Source of the DNA: Pandoraea oxalativorans
GTDB taxonomy: Bacteria; Pseudomonadota; Gammaproteobacteria; Burkholderiales; Burkholderiaceae
Length of the DNA stretch: 64,000 bases
Direction: 5' to 3'
Assembly: GCF_000972785.3 (NCBI RefSeq)
Contig: NZ_CP011253.3
Coordinates: forward strand, 2,914,001-2,978,000
The notes below the pieces were generated by a model. It made no database searches. It saw only the letters and a program-made list of their open reading frames with translations, and was not told the DNA's origin. Position 1 is the stretch's first letter. Each line of letters begins with the position of its first letter. Positions 15,645-23,962 of this stretch are shown here, piece after piece. A program made the position numbers and the translations under genes.

Positions 15645-18227
15645 ATGCGCCGGTGCGGCATGACCGCACCGGCATCCCTTTCCGAACCTTCTGGCTCTCC
15701 AGACCTGACCACCGTGTTTACGAACGTGTTGACTCCCGACGCCGCATTTCTGCGCCCGACGCCGCGCTTGAAGCCCCGCTTGAAACCCCGCTTGAAACCC
15801 TCTTCTGCGGCCCTTCGTCCCGCTGTCGCCCTGCTGATCGCCCTCGCAGCCGCAAGCGTTGCCGAGCGTGCCAGCGCTGCACCCGCGTCCACATCCTCCC
15901 CCGTCGCGCAAAACGCCGTCGATGCGCACCGCGCGTGGCAGATCTCCCCCGGCACGCTCGACGCCGTGCTCAACCGCTTTGCCAACGCGGCAGGCATCGA
16001 GCTGGTCGTCGATGCGTCGCTCACGCGAGGGCGTCAGAGCACCGGCCTGCACGGCGATTACACATTGACGCAGGCGCTGTACCAACTGCTTTCGCCGCAT
16101 CAGTTGCAGGCGATGCGCAGCAGTCAGGGCGTCTACACGCTGCGCGCCGCCTCGCAAGACACCGGCGCGGCGCTCGCAGGCGATGGCGTGTTGCTGCCGA
16201 CGACGCACGTCGTTGCACAGGCCGTCGGCCTGCCGGAAGCGTACGACGGCGGACAGGTCGCGCGCGGCGGACGTCTCGGCCTGCTCGGCAACAAGGACTT
16301 CATGGATGTGCCATTCAACGTCACGTCCTACACGGCCAAGACGATTCAGGATCAGCAATCGACCACGCTGGCCGACGTGCTCGACAATGACCCGTCGGTC
16401 CGCTTCACGACGTCGAGCGGCCACATGTACGAGAACTTCAGCGTCCGCGGCTTTCCGCTGACGGCCGACGAAGTCTCGCTCAACGGCATGTTCGGCCTGT
16501 CGCCGTACGGCCACGTGCCGACCGAGTTCATCGAGCGCGTCGAAGTGCTCAAGGGGCCGAATGCGCTACTTAACGGCATGTCGCCGTCGGGCGCAGTCGG
16601 CGGCGCGATCAATGTGGTGACGAAGAAGGCCGAAAGCGCGCCGCTCACACGCGTGAGCGCCGACTATCTGTCGGACTCGCAATTCGGCGTGCAGGCCGAC
16701 ATCGGCCGCCGCTTCGGTGACGACGAACAGATCGGCATTCGCTTTAACGGCGCGCTGCGCGACGGCCGCACCACGCTCGACGGTCAGAACAAGCGCCGCG
16801 AATTCGGCTCCGTCGCACTGGATCTGAAGACGGACCGCGTCCGTATCGGTCTTGATGCCTACACCGACTCGGAGAAGTACACCGGCGGCAGTCCGTGGAT
16901 GGCGACCTTCGCCACGAATGTCGTCGCACCGCCCGCATCCGGCACCAACGTGCTGCGCGGCGAGTACGGAAATCTGGAGAGCACCGGCGTACAACTGCGC
17001 GGTGAGGTCGATGTGACCGACGCCATCACGGCCTACGCCGGTATCGGCGCACTGAGCTATCGCTACTCCGGCTTCATCACCGGCACGCGCACCGGCCCGA
17101 TCAAGGCGGACGGCAGCTACACCGGCGCGACGTACTTCCAGCGCGGCTGGACCGATACTCTCTCGCTCGACGCGGGTGTTCGCACGCGTTTTCGCACCGG
17201 CCCGCTCAAGCATGAGCTGACGCTCTCGGCCACGTCGCTCGACACGACCAGCGGCAACGTGTTCACGACGAGCGCGAACTACAACTCGAACATCTACGCC
17301 CCGGTCAATCCGACCCTGGCGAAGGACCCCGGATCGGCCCCGAAAACCGCCGAATCCACGCTGTCGAGCTTTGCCCTTGCCGACACCGTCTCGATGTTCC
17401 AGGACCGCGTGACGCTGGTCGCCGGTTTGCGCAGCCAGCGCGTTCGCGCGGCCGCCTTCTCGGCGACGACCGGCGCGCGCACGTCCAACTACGACGAAAA
17501 CGCCATCACCCCGGCCTTCGGTCTCGTGCTCAAGCCGTTCGGGCCGAACGTTTCGCTGTACGGCAATTACATCGAAGGCCTGACGCAAGGCGGCATGGTC
17601 ACCGACGTGAGCGCCGCCAACTACGGACAGGTCTTCGCTCCGTATCGCAGCAAGCAAGCCGAGTTCGGCGTGAAGTGGGACGCGGGCAGCTTCACGAACA
17701 CGCTCTCGTTCTTCCAGATCACCAAGCCAGGCATGATCAAGGACGTCGCGACCAACACGTACAACCCCGACGGCGAACAACGCAACCGTGGCGTGGAGTG
17801 GAACGTCTTTGGCGAATTCACGCCGCGCTGGCGTGTGCTGGGCGGTGTGGCCTACACGCGTGGCGAGCTGACCAGGACGGCGGGCAATCTCTACAACGGC
17901 AATACGCCTTACGGCGTGCCGAAGTGGACCGCCAACCTCGGCACCGAATGGGACTTGCCGTGGGTGCCGGGCGTGACGCTCACGGGCCGCATGATCACCA
18001 CCAGTTCGCAATACGTGAACTCGGCCAACACGCAGCAGATCGGCGGATGGACGCGATATGACGTCGGCGCACGCTATGCCACGCGTGTCTACGGCAAAGC
18101 CGTGGTGTTGCGCGCCGCCGTCGAAAACGTGGCCAATCGCATTGCATGGTCGGGCACGTTCAACGACGGTTACGTGATCCAGAACGCGCCGCGCACGTTC
18201 AAGCTCTCCGCCAGCGTCGACTTCTGA
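15645..18227 (+). CDS. TonB-dependent siderophore receptor with STN signalling domain
   Basis: An 860-residue outer-membrane receptor of the FpvA/FoxA/FiuA transducer type. An unusually long basic N-terminus carries three tandem PRLK units (about residues 44-52) before a hydrophobic signal segment ending near RASAA. The STN domain (about 95-170), plug (MDVPFNVTSYTAKTIQDQ..., VSVRGF-like NFSVRGF, VEVLKGPNALLNG) and a 22-strand barrel ending in Phe follow. The neighbours imply ferric-siderophore import with transcriptional signalling. The true start may be one of several internal GTG/TTG codons; 15645 is the longest ATG choice. Confidence 0.88.
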   Translation: MRRCGMTAPASLSEPSGSPDLTTVFTNVLTPDAAFLRPTPRLKPRLKPRLKPSSAALRPAVALLIALAAASVAERASAAPASTSSPVAQNAVDAHRAWQISPGTLDAVLNRFANAAGIELVVDASLTRGRQSTGLHGDYTLTQALYQLLSPHQLQAMRSSQGVYTLRAASQDTGAALAGDGVLLPTTHVVAQAVGLPEAYDGGQVARGGRLGLLGNKDFMDVPFNVTSYTAKTIQDQQSTTLADVLDNDPSVRFTTSSGHMYENFSVRGFPLTADEVSLNGMFGLSPYGHVPTEFIERVEVLKGPNALLNGMSPSGAVGGAINVVTKKAESAPLTRVSADYLSDSQFGVQADIGRRFGDDEQIGIRFNGALRDGRTTLDGQNKRREFGSVALDLKTDRVRIGLDAYTDSEKYTGGSPWMATFATNVVAPPASGTNVLRGEYGNLESTGVQLRGEVDVTDAITAYAGIGALSYRYSGFITGTRTGPIKADGSYTGATYFQRGWTDTLSLDAGVRTRFRTGPLKHELTLSATSLDTTSGNVFTTSANYNSNIYAPVNPTLAKDPGSAPKTAESTLSSFALADTVSMFQDRVTLVAGLRSQRVRAAAFSATTGARTSNYDENAITPAFGLVLKPFGPNVSLYGNYIEGLTQGGMVTDVSAANYGQVFAPYRSKQAEFGVKWDAGSFTNTLSFFQITKPGMIKDVATNTYNPDGEQRNRGVEWNVFGEFTPRWRVLGGVAYTRGELTRTAGNLYNGNTPYGVPKWTANLGTEWDLPWVPGVTLTGRMITTSSQYVNSANTQQIGGWTRYDVGARYATRVYGKAVVLRAAVENVANRIAWSGTFNDGYVIQNAPRTFKLSASVDF

Positions 18228-18235
18228 GATTCGCC

Positions 18236-19729
18236 ATGACATTTCCTAAGATTCGGGCGACGGCGGTCGCCGTTGCGCTCGTTGCGTCCGGTGGCATGAC
18301 GAGCCTCGCACTGGCAGCCCCCGTCCCCTCCGACGCCGCTTGCGCGAGCGATCCCCACGCACCGCAGTACCGGCTCGGACTCGTCAGCCCGCGTTTGCTC
18401 GCATTGAATGCGGCGTTGTGCGCTGGTGGCAATACCGACGCCTTCTGGCAAGACGTCAGTGCGACGGGCACGCCGATGATCGAAGCCGTTGCACCGGGTG
18501 CCATCACCGGGGACGAGATGGCCTCGCCGCTCGCACCGCCGCCCGGCAAGGTGTCGCTGATGACCTTCCTCTGGCGCGGCCATCCGCACAACGTGCGCAT
18601 TCTGGGCGCGCCGTCCGGCGATCACGACGACATGCGTCAACTGGGCAACAGCGACGTCTGGTATCGCAGCTATGTCGTACCCGACAGCACCCGGCTGTCC
18701 TACCAGCTCGCGCCGAACGTTCCCGACATCGAAGGCACGCCAATGGCGCGTCGACGGGCGGTCCTGAAGACGTTGCAGGCCGACCCGCTCAACCGCCATC
18801 CGTTCACGGTGGAAGGCTTCGACGGCAAGCGCAGCGTGAAGTCGTCGGTCGTCTTGCCCGACGCGCCGCCGCAACCGTGGATCGAACCTCGCGCCGATGT
18901 GCCGACGGGTACCCTGCAAGCCGCACGCTTCGCCAGCAAAGTGCTCGGCAATACGCGGGACGTCTACGTCTATCGTCCTGCGGGATATCGTTCGGATGAC
19001 GCTTCGCGAGGTCTGCTCGTCGTGTTCGACGCGCACGCCTATGTGAACACCGTACCCACGCCGGTGATTCTCGACAACCTGATCGCCGAGGGACGGATTC
19101 CGCGAACGGCAGCGCTCATCGTCGGCGTGATCGACGGCAGCACCCGGGGCAAGGAACTGCCGCCGAATCCGACATTCGCGCGGTTCCTTTCCGATGAACT
19201 GATGCCGTGGGCCAAAGCACAAGGCGTGTCCGCGTCCGCCGAACATACGGTGGTTGCCGGATCGAGTTACGGCGGACTGGCGTCGGCGTGGGCAGCCCAT
19301 GAAGCACCGCAGTGGTTCGGCAACGTGCTGTCGCAGTCGGGGTCGTATTGGTGGTCACCGTCACAAGGCAATGCCGACGCGCGCGAATCCGGTTGGTTGA
19401 TCCGCCAGTACGCCGAAGGCCCGCGTCTGCCGGTGAAGTTCTACCTCGAATCGGGGCTGTTCGAAGACCGGCGCGGACCGACGGGCATCGGCACGTCAGG
19501 CCGTCACATGCGCGATGTGTTGCGCGCGAAGGGCTATCGCGTGGCGTACACGTCGACCGCCACCGGACACGACTATCTGAATTGGCGTGGTTCGCTGGCG
19601 TGTGGATTAATGGCGCTCATCGGCACACCTGACACGCAACGTGCCTTGCAAGCGCGTCCGGCTGCGCCGGGGAGTCTCGCGGCTGTGTGTTCGATGCCGT
19701 CGTTCGGAAACGGTGCCGACGGTCCGTAA
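18236..19729 (+). CDS. Siderophore esterase, Fes/IroE-like, secreted
   Basis: A 497-residue enterochelin-esterase-family protein. The signal peptide (about 1-28, ending LALAAP) suggests periplasmic action. The N-terminal Fes-type domain has VSLMTFLWRGHPHNVRIL, and the C-terminal alpha/beta-hydrolase domain has the nucleophile motif GSSYGG and a late His in TATGHDYLNWR. Such enzymes hydrolyse tri-lactone catecholate siderophores or their ferric forms to release iron. It starts eight bases after the receptor stop, so it is in the same operon and hints that the receptor imports a catecholate. Confidence 0.85.
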   Translation: MTFPKIRATAVAVALVASGGMTSLALAAPVPSDAACASDPHAPQYRLGLVSPRLLALNAALCAGGNTDAFWQDVSATGTPMIEAVAPGAITGDEMASPLAPPPGKVSLMTFLWRGHPHNVRILGAPSGDHDDMRQLGNSDVWYRSYVVPDSTRLSYQLAPNVPDIEGTPMARRRAVLKTLQADPLNRHPFTVEGFDGKRSVKSSVVLPDAPPQPWIEPRADVPTGTLQAARFASKVLGNTRDVYVYRPAGYRSDDASRGLLVVFDAHAYVNTVPTPVILDNLIAEGRIPRTAALIVGVIDGSTRGKELPPNPTFARFLSDELMPWAKAQGVSASAEHTVVAGSSYGGLASAWAAHEAPQWFGNVLSQSGSYWWSPSQGNADARESGWLIRQYAEGPRLPVKFYLESGLFEDRRGPTGIGTSGRHMRDVLRAKGYRVAYTSTATGHDYLNWRGSLACGLMALIGTPDTQRALQARPAAPGSLAAVCSMPSFGNGADGP

Positions 19730-19741
19730 CCTCAGACGGCT

Positions 19742-20212
19742 TCAGCCTGCCTTCGCGACCTTGCCTGGCCGGGGCGAGCCCGTCTCCAACGGGGACGCCT
19801 TCGCCCCCTTCGTCCCCTTCGTCCCCTTCATGCTGGCAAGCCGCATCAGACGCTGAAACTGCGGGCATGCCAGATGCTCCGTCGCCGGACACTGCGCCGC
19901 ATGGCGCAAGCCGTCACGCAACGCGCTTAGTTGCCGGATCGTCTTGTCGATATCCTCCGCCTTCGCCTGCAATCGCTCGCGATCGATATTTGCCTTGCCT
20001 TGCGGCAACAACATCCCGGCGATGTCGTCAAGCGAGAATCCGGCCGTGCGCCCCAACGCGATGAGCGACAGCGTCTGCAATACCGACGCATCGTATTGCC
20101 GTCGCAACCCACGTCGGCCCGTCGCGGCGATCAGCCCCTTCTCTTCGTAAAACCGCAGCGTGGACGGCGGCACACCCGCGCGTGCGACGACGTCGCCAAT
20201 GTCCAGTGTCAT
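19742..20212 (-). CDS. MerR-family regulator
   Basis: A 156-residue MerR protein. The winged HTH (about 3-70) has DVVARAGVPPSTLRFYEEKGLI and is followed by a dimerisation helix. A C-terminal segment contains two Cys in QCPATEHLACP, and a basic tail has three KGT/KGA repeats. It starts at 20212 because GGGAG lies eight bases before this ATG; an upstream ATG at 20236 would overlap the operator. It faces the DUF2938 gene across a typical MerR-type promoter, which it likely activates by DNA distortion. The inducer is unknown. Confidence 0.85.
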   Translation of the reverse strand: MTLDIGDVVARAGVPPSTLRFYEEKGLIAATGRRGLRRQYDASVLQTLSLIALGRTAGFSLDDIAGMLLPQGKANIDRERLQAKAEDIDKTIRQLSALRDGLRHAAQCPATEHLACPQFQRLMRLASMKGTKGTKGAKASPLETGSPRPGKVAKAG

Positions 20213-20226
20213 GTCGAGACTCCCGC

Positions 20227-20257
20227 TTGACTTCAAGTTGACTTGAATTCGTATAGT
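20227..20257 (+). promoter_or_regulatory. MerR-type promoter with 19-bp spacer and dyad operator
   Basis: TTGACT (20227-20232) and TATAGT (20252-20257) are separated by 19 bases instead of 17. The spacer contains the perfect dyad TTCAAGT-TG-ACTTGAA (20232-20247). Long spacer plus spacer dyad is the hallmark of promoters activated by MerR-family proteins. It drives the DUF2938 gene. Confidence 0.8.
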
Positions 20258-20316
20258 GCCCTAATCGCTGACTCGCCGTCACGGCGCGGATGCGCTATCG
20301 ATTCAGGAGATTGACG

Positions 20317-20832
20317 ATGACAACACTCACGCTCGCCGCGCAGGTCCTTGCGATCGGCGTATTCGCCACGCTCGTGATGGACCTCTGGGCCCTGATGCTT
20401 CGCCGGGTCCTGGGCATCGCGTCGCTCGACTTCGCGATGGTCGGGCGCTGGCTTGGGCACATGCCCGCCGGTCGCTTCACTCACGCTGGCATCGCCCGTG
20501 CGACGCCCGTCACTGGCGAGAAAGCGCTCGGGTGGTTCGCGCATTACGCCATCGGTGTCGGCTTCGCGGCCGCCCTCGTCTGGCTCGCGGGGCCCGCGTG
20601 GTTGGATGCGCCGACGTGGCCGCCGGCGCTCGCATTCGGCGTGGCCACCGTCGTGATGCCCTTCTTCGTCATGCAACCCGCGTTCGGGGCCGGCGTTGCC
20701 GCCAGCAAGACGCCCAAACCGGCTCAGGCACGCCTGCGCAGTCTGATAACGCACACGGTGTTCGGTCTGGGTTTGTATGCGGGGGCGTGGGCGGCCCGTG
20801 GCGCAATGACCATCATCGCCGCCTCGGGCTGA
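20317..20832 (+). CDS. DUF2938-like integral membrane protein
   Basis: A 171-residue protein with about four TM segments: about 3-25, 65-85, 100-125 and 145-165. The first is LTLAAQVLAIGVFATLVMDL. It resembles the DUF2938 family, whose function is unknown. AGGAGA lies seven bases before the ATG at 20317. The dedicated MerR-type promoter suggests induction by a redox, metal or aldehyde-type signal sensed by the divergent regulator. Confidence 0.7.
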   Translation: MTTLTLAAQVLAIGVFATLVMDLWALMLRRVLGIASLDFAMVGRWLGHMPAGRFTHAGIARATPVTGEKALGWFAHYAIGVGFAAALVWLAGPAWLDAPTWPPALAFGVATVVMPFFVMQPAFGAGVAASKTPKPAQARLRSLITHTVFGLGLYAGAWAARGAMTIIAASG

Positions 20833-20863
20833 GCGCAAGTCCGAGCGAACGAACGCTTCGCGC

Positions 20864-20892
20864 TTGAGCTGTCACGGACGCCGTACTATAGT
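20864..20892 (+). promoter_or_regulatory. Sigma-70-like promoter of the FRG gene
   Basis: TTGAGC and TATAGT with an optimal 17-base spacer, about 100 bases upstream of the FRG-domain gene start. Confidence 0.55.
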
Positions 20893-20991
20893 GACCGACG
20901 CCATGCCGCACTCGTCGCGCCGTGGCGTCCTCACAAAATCGCATGGCGGCGCCGGGCATCGTGGCACGCCGACTCAAGGATTTCGCCCACT

Positions 20992-21777
20992 ATGGACACC
21001 ACCGTCGTCGAGAGCTGGAAGGATTTCATGGAACTGTCCTCCCGCTTCGAAGGCTGGGCGTTTCGAGGGCAGCAAGACGCCCGCTGGCATCTGCAAAGCT
21101 CGCTGTCCCGCTACCTGCACGCCTACGTGTCGGACAAGGAGCAGTGGCGCAGCCGCGAGGCCCGCGCGATTCGCATCTTCCGTCGCAAGGCGCACAACCA
21201 CGTGCCCTGGCCCGAACTGCTGCACGACGACCTGCGCTGCCTCGGGCTGATGCAGCACCACGGCGCGCCCACCCGTATGCTCGATTTCACCAAGTCGCCG
21301 TTCGTGGCGGCGTTCTTCGCACTGGAACGCGCGACGTCGGACTCCGCCATCTTTGCGCTGAACACGCCCGCGCTGTACGACGACCGCGCGCGCCCGCGCC
21401 ATGCACCGTGGCTCACGCGCGATACGATCGACCCGCGCGTCAAAGGGAATATGGAGAAGTACTTCCTCGGCAACGACCACGAGGTGGTCTGGTTCGGTGA
21501 GCCGGAGGAAATGGATGGCCGCCTGATTGCACAGTCCGGCACCTTCGTCGTGCCGGGGGTGATCGACCGGCCGATGCATCGCATTCTGGACGGCTACGAG
21601 AGCGACGAACCGCTGCTGCGCAAGATCGTGCTGCCGGTCGCGCTGCGCGCCGATGCCATGAAGTGGCTCTACCGGATGAATATTACGAACGCGTCGCTGT
21701 TTCCGGATCTCGACGGACTCGCGCGCTCGATTGCCGTCGAAATCGAAATGGTCTGGCCGACGCAGACGCTGGGGTAA
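20992..21777 (+). CDS. FRG-domain protein
   Basis: A 261-residue protein dominated by an FRG domain. WAFRGQQD near residue 22 is followed by HLQSSLSRYL, and HHGAPTRMLDFTKSPFVAAFFAL lies about residues 91-113. This domain occurs widely in accessory and defence-associated loci, but its biochemical role is unknown. The protein has no signal peptide or TM segment. It is a stand-alone gene with its own promoter, convergent with the diguanylate cyclase gene. A house-keeping role cannot be excluded. Confidence 0.8.
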   Translation: MDTTVVESWKDFMELSSRFEGWAFRGQQDARWHLQSSLSRYLHAYVSDKEQWRSREARAIRIFRRKAHNHVPWPELLHDDLRCLGLMQHHGAPTRMLDFTKSPFVAAFFALERATSDSAIFALNTPALYDDRARPRHAPWLTRDTIDPRVKGNMEKYFLGNDHEVVWFGEPEEMDGRLIAQSGTFVVPGVIDRPMHRILDGYESDEPLLRKIVLPVALRADAMKWLYRMNITNASLFPDLDGLARSIAVEIEMVWPTQTLG

Positions 21778-21813
21778 CGGGAGCGGCGCGGCGCAGCGAC
21801 GCTGCGTGCCTCG

Positions 21814-23214
21814 TCACATCAACCGTTCGAGAAAACTGGCGCCCCCCGACTTGCGCGCGGCCTTGTTGGCATACATGCGCTGATCGGCCACCCGGATCAA
21901 CTCACTCATCGACTCGCCGTCGTCCGGAAACACGGCGACGCCCACGCTCACCCGCACCGTCACGCTCGCCTCGTTTACCGAGACCGCCTGTTCGATCTGC
22001 GCGCGCAGCCGGTTCACGGCGAAGTCGATGCGCTCGACGATCTCTGCGTCCTGCACGATGGCGACGAACTCGTCGCCCGAATGCCGCGCGACAAATCCGC
22101 AGTCCGACACGCCGGCCTTCATGCGGCGTCCGATCTCCTTGAGCAGCAGATCGCCGCTCGAGTGTCCCAGGCTGTCGTTCACGTCCTTGAACCCATCGAT
22201 ATCGGCGAAGAGCAGCGCCAGCTTGCCATTGGTGCGCTGCGCGCGGCGCACCGCTTCGCTGGCGAACTCGCCGAACGTGCGGCGATTCGGCAGTCCGGTC
22301 AGTTCGTCGAACCGCGCCGCCTTGTAGAGATCGTCGATGAGCTGCTTGCGCTCGATAGCGAGCGCCGTCTGATCGCAGACGAACGCCAGCAACCGTTGCG
22401 CCGCTTCCGCCCGTAACGCCTTCACGGGCCCGTAGATCATGAGCGCACCGACCGCGCGGCGCGCCGTATGCATGGGCAATACGGCCAGCGCGTGCCGAGC
22501 AGCTTCCAGGTTATCGTCCAGTGACAATGGCTCGGTGCGAACGTGCATGACGCCCGTTGCAGGATCGCCATCGGGCACCGCCTCGATCAGTTGCCAGAGG
22601 GGCTCCTGCGCATTAGTGGCGTGCGTCGAGAGCTTTTCCGCCTGCGTCCAGTCAAGCAGCGGCACGTCCGTGCTGTCGCGGTACTGATATGCCTTGTCCC
22701 ACACACGCAGGTCCGCGTCGCAGGTCGCAACGACAATGGCGTCGATGGGAAATAGCGTGCCCAGCGTGTCGTGAACGGCCTTGCACAGCGAGCGGATATC
22801 GGCGGCATCGTGGGCCGCTTCGGAAATCGAGTAGGTGGCGCGCTGCAAGGCTTCGGCCCGCTTGCGGGCCGAGACGTCGCGGGCGACGCCGATGCGCATA
22901 CCATGCTCTTCGGACCAACGCGCCGACCACATGATGTGGACGTAATGGCCGTCCTTGTGGATATAACGGTTTTCGAAGCCGATCCGCTGGCGTCCCGCCA
23001 TAACCAGCTTCGATTCTTCGATGGTCCTGTCGCGGTCTTCCTTCGCCACGAAATCGATCATCGAGCGCCCCATCAACTCTTGCGAGCTATAACCGAGAAT
23101 AGCTTCGCAGGCCGGACTCACGTACACGAGAGTTCCGGACCGATTGACGAGAAACACTGCGTCCAGCAGCAACTCCATGCAACTTGCCAGGACGTCTTTT
23201 GTTACGAATTCCAT
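21814..23214 (-). CDS. PAS-GAF-GGDEF signalling protein
   Basis: A 466-residue cytosolic protein. The N-terminal PAS domain with PAC segment (about 8-125) is followed by a GAF-like domain (about 130-290) and a GGDEF domain (about 300-460) with DELTGLPNRR. The signature loop reads SGDEF after ARH, not GGDEF. A first-position Ser is tolerated in some active diguanylate cyclases, so c-di-GMP synthesis is likely but not certain. No obvious I-site RxxD lies directly before it. There is no membrane segment. Confidence 0.85.
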   Translation of the reverse strand: MEFVTKDVLASCMELLLDAVFLVNRSGTLVYVSPACEAILGYSSQELMGRSMIDFVAKEDRDRTIEESKLVMAGRQRIGFENRYIHKDGHYVHIMWSARWSEEHGMRIGVARDVSARKRAEALQRATYSISEAAHDAADIRSLCKAVHDTLGTLFPIDAIVVATCDADLRVWDKAYQYRDSTDVPLLDWTQAEKLSTHATNAQEPLWQLIEAVPDGDPATGVMHVRTEPLSLDDNLEAARHALAVLPMHTARRAVGALMIYGPVKALRAEAAQRLLAFVCDQTALAIERKQLIDDLYKAARFDELTGLPNRRTFGEFASEAVRRAQRTNGKLALLFADIDGFKDVNDSLGHSSGDLLLKEIGRRMKAGVSDCGFVARHSGDEFVAIVQDAEIVERIDFAVNRLRAQIEQAVSVNEASVTVRVSVGVAVFPDDGESMSELIRVADQRMYANKAARKSGGASFLERLM

Positions 23215-23359
23215 TTATTTCGAACGGCCATGAAGCGCCCTGCCCGCACAAGGCGATCTCAACATGTGAACATTTCATCACGATGACAACGCAAGACTCG
23301 CGATTGCCTTCCTGCGACGGCCGTTGCCAGGACCGACTGGCCGGGTCGACCGATGTCGC

Positions 23360-23608
23360 TTAAAAAATCAATTGCTTGACCCAACGCGGTGTGACGACGT
23401 CCGCCGCGCATTCCGAGCGCACCTTGCTGCATGCCGCCGCGTACTCGGTGCGCAGCAGTTTGATTCTCGCCGCCACGAGGTGACGGAATCCCAACTCCCG
23501 GTCGCTGAAGCCCACCCGGTCGACGTATCGCGTGCCGTCCGGTAAAGCGCCTCGAATTTCGTAATAAATTACCCCGTCGCGGGAATACTTCACCACTTTG
23601 GCTGTCAT
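23360..23608 (-). CDS. Small hypothetical protein
   Basis: An 82-residue frame starting MTAKVVKYSRDGVIYYEIRG, with GGGATGAG just before the ATG. It has a beta-rich N-terminal half and a Cys pair (C60, C67) in the C-terminal half. I do not recognise a family. The balanced residue composition, unlike the Arg/Ala-rich shadow frames of this genome, supports real coding. It lies upstream of the PAS-GAF-GGDEF gene on the same strand, 145 bases away. Confidence 0.5.
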   Translation of the reverse strand: MTAKVVKYSRDGVIYYEIRGALPDGTRYVDRVGFSDRELGFRHLVAARIKLLRTEYAAACSKVRSECAADVVTPRWVKQLIF

Positions 23609-23962
23609 CTCATCCCGATTCTTATTCGTTATTGCCCGCCCTTCTTTCCCTCGATATTTTTTTAACTGCCCGGGTTTCGGTGATTGTTACTTGGACTTTT
23701 CAAATAAGCAACCGGCAAAACTGACCCGTAGCGCCCGCGCGACGGGGCTTTTCGGGCAACGGAGGTCACCCGCCAGCCCACGATCCGCCACATGTTTTCG
23801 ACGCGATGACCGCAGAAATACTTAAGATATTTTTATTCTCTTAACTATATCGGAATACGGATTAAATATCCGACGACGAGCAAAGATTCACCACCGATGC
23901 CATTCAGCGCTGCGATATAGTAATCGCTCGATGCTTTCGCAGGACATTCAGGAGAACGATTC
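23609..23962. other. 354-base intergenic region before the amidase gene
   Basis: This is an AT-richer stretch than its surroundings, with promoters expected for the small protein on the minus strand and the amidase on the plus strand. I see no gene. It contains the perfect inverted repeat CGGAT-TAAAT-ATCCG at 23858-23872, listed separately. The rest holds nothing I can identify. Confidence 0.5.
23858..23872. promoter_or_regulatory. CGGAT-N5-ATCCG palindrome upstream of the amidase
   Basis: A 15-bp inverted repeat with perfect 5-base arms in an AT-rich promoter-like segment about 90 bases before the amidase start. It may be an operator. No regulator gene is adjacent. Confidence 0.4.

Noticed and set aside
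16566..18242. A 558-codon minus-strand frame antisense to the TonB receptor
   Set aside because: It is the complement of a well-supported receptor barrel, with no start-site support or recognisable domain.
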